From positions 1-45,303 of the forward strand of contig JAISFP010000219.1 of assembly GCA_031263525.1 (NCBI GenBank): a stretch of 45,303 nucleotides of DNA, read 5' to 3'. Within the stretch, counting starts at the first letter, position 1; the number at the start of each line of letters is the position of its first letter. A program made the position numbers and the translations under genes. Positions 38,451-45,303 of the stretch are shown one piece after another. The notes under the pieces are model-generated. The model did not search any database and was not told the origin of the DNA. It saw nothing but the letters and a program-made list of their open reading frames with translations. The DNA is from Deltaproteobacteria bacterium (lineage in GTDB: Bacteria > Desulfobacterota > Desulfarculia > Adiutricales > Adiutricaceae).

Positions 38451-39010
38451 ACGGGGCCGGGGAGACCTGTTCAGGAGCAGACCGGGACGGGATTCGGGCC
38501 GGGAGGGCACCGGGGACGTCATGTTCCGGACCGGGACGGGCAGCGCAGCGGACGGACATTGCCGGGCCCGGACCGGGGAGGGGGGAGCCGGACCGGGCGG
38601 GACGGGCATTGCCGGGCCCGGACCGGGGAGGCCGGGAGACGGACAGGGCGGGACGGACGGGGGCAGGAAGGACGCTCGGGTCAGGAAGGCGGAGAGGCTG
38701 CAGGCAGGCGCGGTTCCTTAGCTCGGGCACGGGGCGCGGCGAGAGGTGCCCGGGCCGGCACCGGCCCTGAGAAGTCCGGCCGGCGGCAGGAACGGTCGGG
38801 AAGGGGCGGGAGATGGCGAGGACGGGAAGGGTCCGGCAACGGAACAGGGGCCCGGCGCACGGGAGCCGGCGACGCGTCACGTGCGCCCGCCGGCGGCGGC
38901 CGGGGCAGGGACGGCTCCGGGGCAGAGAAGGCAAGGGCAGGGACTGGCCCGGCGAGGATGGGGTGCGGGACATGCCAGGATGCCGGAGGCAGCGCCGCCG
39001 GGGGCCAGGG

Positions 39011-39373
39011 TCAGCGGGCGTCCAGGTAGGTGACCACCCCTCCTGAGATGCGGGCCTCAAGCCGCGAGGGGAAGTGGGCAACGTGGGGGGACGTGTCGTC
39101 GGGGCTGGAGAAGGAGACTATGTAGCCCTTCTCGTTGGTCCAGACGAGGGTCTCGTAGCCTCCCTCGCGGGAGACCTCCTTCGGCGGTCCCAGCTCGGAG
39201 ACCAGCTTCTCGCGGGTGGTCCTCTCAAGCGCCACTTCCACGTGGATTATGCCAGGCCAGGCCGAGGCAGGCAGGGCGTGCTCGGGCTCCTTGGAGCAGG
39301 AGGCGAGCGGGAGGAGGATGGCGCAGGCGAGAAGCGCCTTGGAGACGGTACCTAGGCCGAGCCGGAAAGACAT
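39011..39373 (-). CDS. Small putative lipoprotein, 120 aa
   Basis: MSFRLGLGTVSKALLACAILLPLASCSKEPEHA signal peptide with LASC lipobox; the ORF-track start (39478) is probably too long. Confidence 0.7.
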   Translation of the reverse strand: MSFRLGLGTVSKALLACAILLPLASCSKEPEHALPASAWPGIIHVEVALERTTREKLVSELGPPKEVSREGGYETLVWTNEKGYIVSFSSPDDTSPHVAHFPSRLEARISGGVVTYLDAR

Positions 39374-40328
39374 TCGAAACCCCCTGGAACGCGGACCCGA
39401 GCAGGACCGCCGTCCCGGCCGGGACGGCCCCTCCGGACGGGGAGCCGGAAAGCCGCTGGCGGGACGGAAGGCAGACAAGGCATGAAAGGCCGCATTCCAA
39501 GTATATACCGCACCCCGGCGAAGGGGTCAACCGCCAGGGCGCCGCCGCGAGGCCCCGCGCCTCGCTTCCTGCGGGATCTCACGGCGGTCCGCGCCGCTGA
39601 AGGACGGCGGCACCACATGCCGTATGCCGCGCCGCGCCTGCCCCCCGCAATCGTGCCGGCACAGAGGCTTGCGTTCTTTCTCGCCTTCCCTTCCCGCTCT
39701 CGCCCCCTTCCCTTCCAGCTCTCGCCCCCTTCCCTTCCGGCCTGGCAACGCTTTCGAAACGCCGAGACGGGAGGGGACCTGGCCCTCCCCCGGAAACACG
39801 CGTCCGGCACCGTCCCGTACCTCATCCTCTTTCTCATCCCGGCCCAGCTTCCCTCGCGCCGCACCCGCGAAGCCCGAAGGAAAGACGTCGCGGCCATCGC
39901 GGCCCAAAGTGAACTCCGCGTTCCCGTCAATGAAGGCCCGGCCGATCTTGCGGCTGACAGAAACAGGCTGCCCCATGACTGGGCAGGTCCCGGACTCGTC
40001 AGGAAGTGAAGGTCTCGAACTGTTCTGGATAGAGAAGGGCCTGAACTCTTCAGGGCAGAGAAACGAGGCGGGGGCGCCAATGCGGGCCGGGAGGTCACTG
40101 AGAGGCACTGTGCCGGGGCCATTTTGCCTCACGTCCCGCGCCGTGAAGCGCGGAGCTGGCCGCCCGACGGGGCGCGGCCGGAGTGGGCCCTTCGGAAACC
40201 ATAGTTTGCGACATGTGTTAGCAATTTCCGTGCCGAAAGCCGTTTTCGGGAAAAAGTCCAGCTGACAGGCGGACCGGGCTTTTCAGGACGCCGCCGCGAA
40301 CTCCAGGAAAGCCACCTGGCCGCCGAGA

Positions 40329-40408
40329 ATATTGGCGCCAACAGTGAACAGGGAATCCGAATTATGCCAAGTTGGCAGCAAGGTGGCATTCCGGAAGCCA
40401 AGTTGGCA
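40329..40408. promoter_or_regulatory. Cluster of TTGGC/GCCAA palindromes (candidate regulator binding sites)
   Basis: TTGGCGCCAA (40332-40341), TGCCAAGTTGGCA (40365-40377), GCCAAGTTGGC (40397-40407). Confidence 0.5.
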
Positions 40409-40689
40409 CCCACCTGCCCCCTTCCGAGCCGTATCTCATGGAACTCGGTTCAGCACCGTTCGGCAACCAGCCCCGCCTCCGGCATCTTCCGCCCCACGCC
40501 ACTCCTCTCAAGCCGATTCTCCCCTTGAATTCAGCCTGCGACGCAGATAAAGCTCAGCCTGCGACGCAGAAAACTCTCGTTAACCCCGGCATGTCTCATG
40601 CCACCCTCCGGCATGTTTCAAGATCCACCCCATCTGTTCTGCGATGATCCGAAAATACCTCAATCAGGCAGTTCCAACATGTCACGCCG

Positions 40690-40813
40690 CCCCATCTCCT
40701 GTCCGTCTGGACCATCCCTCCGTCTCACGTCGGCCAATTTCCGCCTCCCCGCCCCATCTCCTGTCCGTCTGGACCATCCCTCCGTCTCCCGTCGGCCATA
40801 TTCCGCCTCCCCG
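40690..40813. repeat. 62-bp tandem duplication
   Basis: ccccatctcctgtccgtctggaccatccctccgtctc(a/c)cgtcggcca..ttccgcctccccg twice, starts at 40690 and 40752. Confidence 0.92.
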
Positions 40814-41917
40814 CCCCGCCCGCCAACATCCGCCATCATTCCCGGCATTCACTTCTCTCGCGGCCCAGGAAGCCCGTGGCAAAGGCGGCAGGCGCGGCTC
40901 CGGCTCCCGATCCGAGTTGCCGCCGGCGAAGGGCAAGCCGTCCCGGCGAACCTCCCCCCTCCTGCGGAAGCTTCAGGGGCATCGCCTCACACAAGCTGGA
41001 GAACAGGAGAGACGCCGGGACAGAGCAGGCGGAATCACGGCGTGCCGGCCTTTCGGCATCCGTGCCCCGGATGCCCGAGACATGCGTCACGTGCGCTGCC
41101 TGAAAGAAGATTTTCCTGAGACGTTCAGCTGGAGCGTGAATCGGGCGGTGAAATGTCGGCTCGGTCAGGCGTTTCTGTCCGGCAGCAGCGGCATCAGCCA
41201 CCCAAGTCCGAATCCGGAACTGGACAGCCGTCTCAGGTTTTTGAGCCTCCGGGCGGGATAGCGGGGTCACGCCCAACAATTGCGATCCCGACCTGCGGAA
41301 AGGCTCTTCCCCCTTAATCCTCGAGACGGCTGCCTCACGGGAGCCGGGGGACGGAAGCCTAAAAATCATGAGGCAATTCCCGGCCCGTCTCCAGGAATTC
41401 TCGTCACGGCTCCTGCCTTTCCCGGCACCGTTCAAGCCATCGCATGGGCTGGCCCCGTCGTCTCAGGAACATGTCAAGTCGTTACAGGTACGGGTCAATC
41501 AGCCTGCGAACTGTTCAATGTGTTACAGTATGGGGGCAATCCGTCTCAGGAGCCGTTCGGGCCGGAACTGGAACTTTTCAGTCCGTTGCGGGAACCTGCC
41601 AGGCAGCTGCAGGAACTTGTCTGGTCGGTACAGGAACACGTCAAGCGGTTCCCTGCATGCGTCAAGCCGTTCCTGGCGCCGGTCCAGCAGTTGCCGGAAC
41701 GGATAAAAATACCGGGCACTGCCTAATCTTTAACCTGATCTGCGATCTCGGCCGGTCTTTCTCGCGACAAGTTGGGTTATCCGTGTTAAGCTTGTTTTGG
41801 GAAAGGCAGACTGATGTCCAAGTCAATAATTTTGTCTGAGCAAGATCAATGGCATGACCTAGAATATCTGCAGAAATTGAAAGATTAAATAAGTTGATAT
41901 TTTTGTAAAATTTGAAT

Positions 41918-41947
41918 TTGACACAAAAATTGATATCATTTTAATAT
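41918..41947 (+). promoter_or_regulatory. Candidate promoter in AT-rich tract upstream of the 42235 lipoprotein
   Basis: TTGACA (41918-41923) with TTAATA/TAATAT at 17-18 bp spacing. Confidence 0.4.
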
Positions 41948-42234
41948 ATGGAATCAAGGGTTAAGGCAATATCTGGATAAATGACAACTGGTATTTTCAC
42001 ACAAATTTATTGGAATCTGATGGCGTACGACCGGAAGGGCAGTCGTTTTTGAACGGGTCGCCGGTCATGCGAATGAACGCGCCAAACGGGTACCGGCCGG
42101 CCGTGCGCCGGCCCTGGACGCTTTTACATGCCGTCCGACCGGTGCTAGGATGTCGGAGGGCGCTCGACGCCCCGTGCCGTCCTGGGAGGAGTCACGTCCG
42201 GGAACACGCCAGGCAGGCGCCGCAGGAGAAGATC

Positions 42235-43605
42235 ATGAAAGTCAATGCCACCATGCCCGTTTCGCTCGCGCTCGCTGTCGCCCTGACCGCCCTGGCCGCG
42301 GCGGGATGCTCCGAAGGGACCCCGCCGATCGGCTCCCCCAAGACGGCCTGGGAGCGCACGTACGGGGGGAGCGGCGACGAGGAGATCTACGCCGTGGCCC
42401 CGGCCGGGGACGGAGGCTTCGTTCTCGCTGGATACTCGTCCTCCTCCGACGGGGATCTGCCCGGAACGAGGACGGGCGAGGACGCCTGGCTCATGAAGGT
42501 GGGCCCGACGGGCGACCCGCAGTGGCACACCGTGCTGGGGGGCGATCTCGACGACGTGGCCATGACCGTGGCCGCCGTGCCGGGCGGCGGCTTCCTGGCG
42601 GGCGGGTTCACCTGGTCCGAGGGCGGCAACTTCCCCGTGCCGGACGGCGCCCTGCCCCGCGGCGAGGTGCCTGGCGCCGCCCCCGGGGCGAGGCCGGGCC
42701 TGGGGAGGCAGGGCCCCCGCCGCGGCTGGGCCGGCATGGTGGACGATTCCGGACGCGTGGTGTGGACCCGCGTCTTCGGCAAGAACGGCATATACGGCAT
42801 AAATACCATCGCGCCCTCGTCCGACGGCGGGGCGCTCGCGGTCGGGGACATCATGGATCAGGACTGCAGACGCGGCCCGGGGGAGCCGTTCAGCTACGAC
42901 GTGTGGGTGCTAAAGCTTGACGCGGAGGGAAACGTTATCTGGGAAAGGTGCGTGGGCGGGCGCCTAAACGATCTCCCGGTGGGCGCCGTGGAGACTGACG
43001 ACGGCGGGCTGGCGGTGGCGGCCACCGCCCGATCCCGCGACCGGCAGCCGGGCGCCTCCCCCCAGCCCGGGGAGGGGGCCTGGTCCGCCGGGATCGGCCC
43101 TTCCGGCGAGACCCTCTGGGAAAGGCACTATTCCGGGGAGGGCGCCGAATGGGCGTTCTCGTTCCGGAAGGCGCCTCGGGGCGGCTTCATCATGGGCGGC
43201 ATGAAGGGCGCCCCCGGCCCCGACCCCTCCGCGAGAAGCAACGCCGCTTTAAAGCTGGGCCCCGACGGCACGGTCGACTGGTCAGCGGAGCCGGGAGGAC
43301 AGGGGAGGCTCACGGACGTGATCCCGGTGCCGGGCGGCTACCTGGCCGTCCTCGTGCCCACCGCGGGGGCCGAGGGGCCCGGCAGGGGCCGCAACCATCC
43401 CCACGACGTGGTGCTCGTGCGCCTGAGCGCCGGAGGCGCCGAGGAGTGGCGCTGGGGGTACGGGGAAGCCGAGGGCCGCCCCGCCACCGCCTTCGCGCTG
43501 ACCTCGGACGGGGGCCTGGTGGCCGCCGGAACAGTGAAGAACCCCGTGGGGCCCGGCCAGAATGGCGACAAGGACGCCTGGGCCATGAAACTCGCGCCCC
43601 GGTGA
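42235..43605 (+). CDS. Putative lipoprotein with repeated propeller-like motifs, 456 aa
   Basis: caggagaagatcATG; MKVNATMPVSLALAVALTALAAAGCSE lipobox; repeated DGGFVLAG...DAWLMKVGPTGDPQW, DGGALAVG...DVWVLKLDAEGNVIWE, DGGLVAAG...DAWAMKL. Confidence 0.85.
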   Translation: MKVNATMPVSLALAVALTALAAAGCSEGTPPIGSPKTAWERTYGGSGDEEIYAVAPAGDGGFVLAGYSSSSDGDLPGTRTGEDAWLMKVGPTGDPQWHTVLGGDLDDVAMTVAAVPGGGFLAGGFTWSEGGNFPVPDGALPRGEVPGAAPGARPGLGRQGPRRGWAGMVDDSGRVVWTRVFGKNGIYGINTIAPSSDGGALAVGDIMDQDCRRGPGEPFSYDVWVLKLDAEGNVIWERCVGGRLNDLPVGAVETDDGGLAVAATARSRDRQPGASPQPGEGAWSAGIGPSGETLWERHYSGEGAEWAFSFRKAPRGGFIMGGMKGAPGPDPSARSNAALKLGPDGTVDWSAEPGGQGRLTDVIPVPGGYLAVLVPTAGAEGPGRGRNHPHDVVLVRLSAGGAEEWRWGYGEAEGRPATAFALTSDGGLVAAGTVKNPVGPGQNGDKDAWAMKLAPR

Positions 43606-43716
43606 CGTCACTCCGTCACTCGTCCGGAACGGCCTCCCCGCGCGCCCTCCGGTGACGGGATGCCTCCGCCGGTGACGGTATTTCGTCAGCGGCAGCCAGC
43701 GTGAACAAGCTTGCAT

Positions 43717-44042
43717 TATCGAAACCAATGTCACCAACTTAAGGAATGGCCTAATAAGGCGTCAGTTCACAGAGATGGCTTGGGAAAGGCATTCGAGACA
43801 TTTGCCTAGGCCTCTGTCCGACTTGGAGAGCTATCCATGCGAAGGAATGCTCTGGTCATTCAGCGCGGTACGCTGGTCTGAGGTTGTCCCCCCGTAATGG
43901 ACGAGGTTTTGCTAAAGGGACGAATCTCCCTCGCCAACAGGAATAGTTCACAACTGCGTGCAGTCTGATCTGTCTATACTACATGATTTATGTTGAGTAT
44001 TAGTGCGTCATCATTTTAAAGTTGGTGACATTGGTATCGAAA
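43717..44042. mobile_element. 310-bp MITE-like element (43725-44034) with perfect 16-bp TIRs and flanking 8-bp TATCGAAA target duplications
   Basis: Left TATCGAAA|CCAATGTCACCAACTT; right AAGTTGGTGACATTGG|TATCGAAA; no intact transposase ORF between. Confidence 0.88.
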
Positions 44043-44076
44043 CAGGCGGCTGACATTGAGGACAGTCGAATATAAT

Positions 44077-44232
44077 TATTACGCTTCCGGATAAATATTA
44101 GAAAATGTTGAAATCTTTTCTCACATTATGGGAGCGAGTCATGGCTAAGAGATACCAGATCTGGCGTCTTGCAGTGATTTCTCACACCTGGAACGATAGC
44201 CCAAATTCTAACATTTGACCGAACTCGTAATA
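44077..44232. mobile_element. Diverged second copy of the 5144-5288 element, inverted orientation, about 156 bp
   Basis: Right arm aaattctaacatttgaccgaactcgtaata matches copy-1 right arm at 23/30; the reverse complement shares GGCTATC and CTGGTATCT...GCCATGA with the copy-1 interior. Confidence 0.65.
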
Positions 44233-45303
44233 TGTCAGAATTACGATGCGGCAGAATATGCCAGGAATGCAGGAAACGCTTGCCCGCGAGGGACAGTGTT
44301 GCGGAGGGAGCAGGAACCTCGAAGACGTCCGCAGGATCCTTTCAGGTGGATGCCCAGGACACCCGGACTATGAAACATAGGCAGGTTCGACCGGAACACC
44401 TCAGAAAATGCCGGAAGGGCTAACCGCGCCGGACGGCTGCCCTGTTGAACTGGCACTGGGAAGCGTCTTGCATGTTCCGGACAGGATGATGACATGGAAG
44501 TCAGGGCAAAAATGTATCGCGTCTCTGTGAAATCAGCTTTGATGCTCCGTGAACTCAGACGGGGACATCCGCCGCGAACCGAGACACGGCATTGCCGACA
44601 CGATAAGGATCCGGAGTGACTGGCCAGAAAGTGGACGGATACGCTATGGTGATAGAATAATTGACGCGGTGACGGAACCAGTCTGAAAGGCTGGACTGAC
44701 GCGTCAAAAAAATTCGACATGAATCCTGAACGAATGAAAGAGGATTTCAGGGCAATCGCGAACTGACACAAGCCTTTATATTATGATTAATTATTACAGT
44801 CAATTTTGAACAATATATTGGATATCAAATAATGATATGCTATTTATTTTGTTTAAAAATATTATTCAATATTGATTATAAAAAATAACCGATGTAAACA
44901 AAAATATTTTAAAGATATTTTAAATTATATGCATAAGACAAAATCTTCAAGGAATACATTATTTCATCTTCTTAAAATAGATAAAGCTGCCAGTCGCGTC
45001 TGGTTATGACTGAGACAATCTGTTTCTTGAAATGTCTGGAAACACTGACGCATGTTTTTACATGTTGGCATTTTTAAGATTCACATCAACTGACATAAAC
45101 AAGAAAAGGATCAAGAGGGTAAACAAGAACATGGAATTAAGCAAAAACATGGATTTACACGACGATATAAACACAATTGAAACACATCTGTCCCACAAAG
45201 CAAAAATTGTTTATAAATTTATGATTTTAAAATTTTCATTATTCTATTTAAACCTTAAAACAAAATTTCTCAAGTTAACAAACTCCAAATCCAAATCTCA
45301 AAA

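Noticed and set aside
43725-44034. Possible transposase remnant inside the 310-bp element
   Set aside because: Frames contain stops and no recognisable transposase motif; only the ends support mobility.
44241-44771. 176-aa - strand ORF
   Set aside because: Ser/Arg/Pro-rich with no recognisable family, start signal or domain; probably chance.

Overview
High-GC bacterial window (organism not identified) with AT-rich intergenic islands. Main content: (1) a CPC-type P1B heavy-metal ATPase (355-3906, -) with a natural His7 stretch and four metal-binding domains, three of them in ~285-bp tandem repeats. It is divergent from a MerR-family regulator (4061-4579, +), with a MerR-style 19-bp-spacer promoter between them. 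(2) One uninterrupted ~28.5-kb ORF (9587-38068, -, 9493 aa) with NRPS architecture: ACP-like, class-III aminotransferase-like, six condensation-like, five adenylation-like, three further carrier-like and one terminal thioesterase-like domain. A stand-alone type II thioesterase lies downstream on the same strand (7088-8263, -), across a ~0.87-kb AT-rich island. (3) Lipoproteins at 39011-39373 (-) and 42235-43605 (+, repeat/propeller-like), and an orphan small protein at 5803-6321 (+). (4) Two kinds of small non-autonomous inverted-repeat element: a 310-bp element with perfect 16-bp TIRs and an 8-bp target duplication, and a ~150-bp family with two diverged copies. (5) Several tandem repeat arrays. 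The most unusual signal: by eye, the giant NRPS-like protein keeps the fold signatures of its domains in one frame, but the catalytic motifs are substituted in all six C domains (no HHxxxDG), all five A domains (no P-loop TSGTTGxPKG, no A7 Asp, no A10 Lys), the aminotransferase (PLP Lys replaced by Pro) and the terminal TE (Ser and His missing). Only two carrier-protein GGDSL serines and the discrete thioesterase look intact. I read it as a maintained 'pseudo-megasynthetase' or a strongly divergent, repurposed NRPS scaffold. Domain boundaries are approximate and come from motif reading, not from profile searches.
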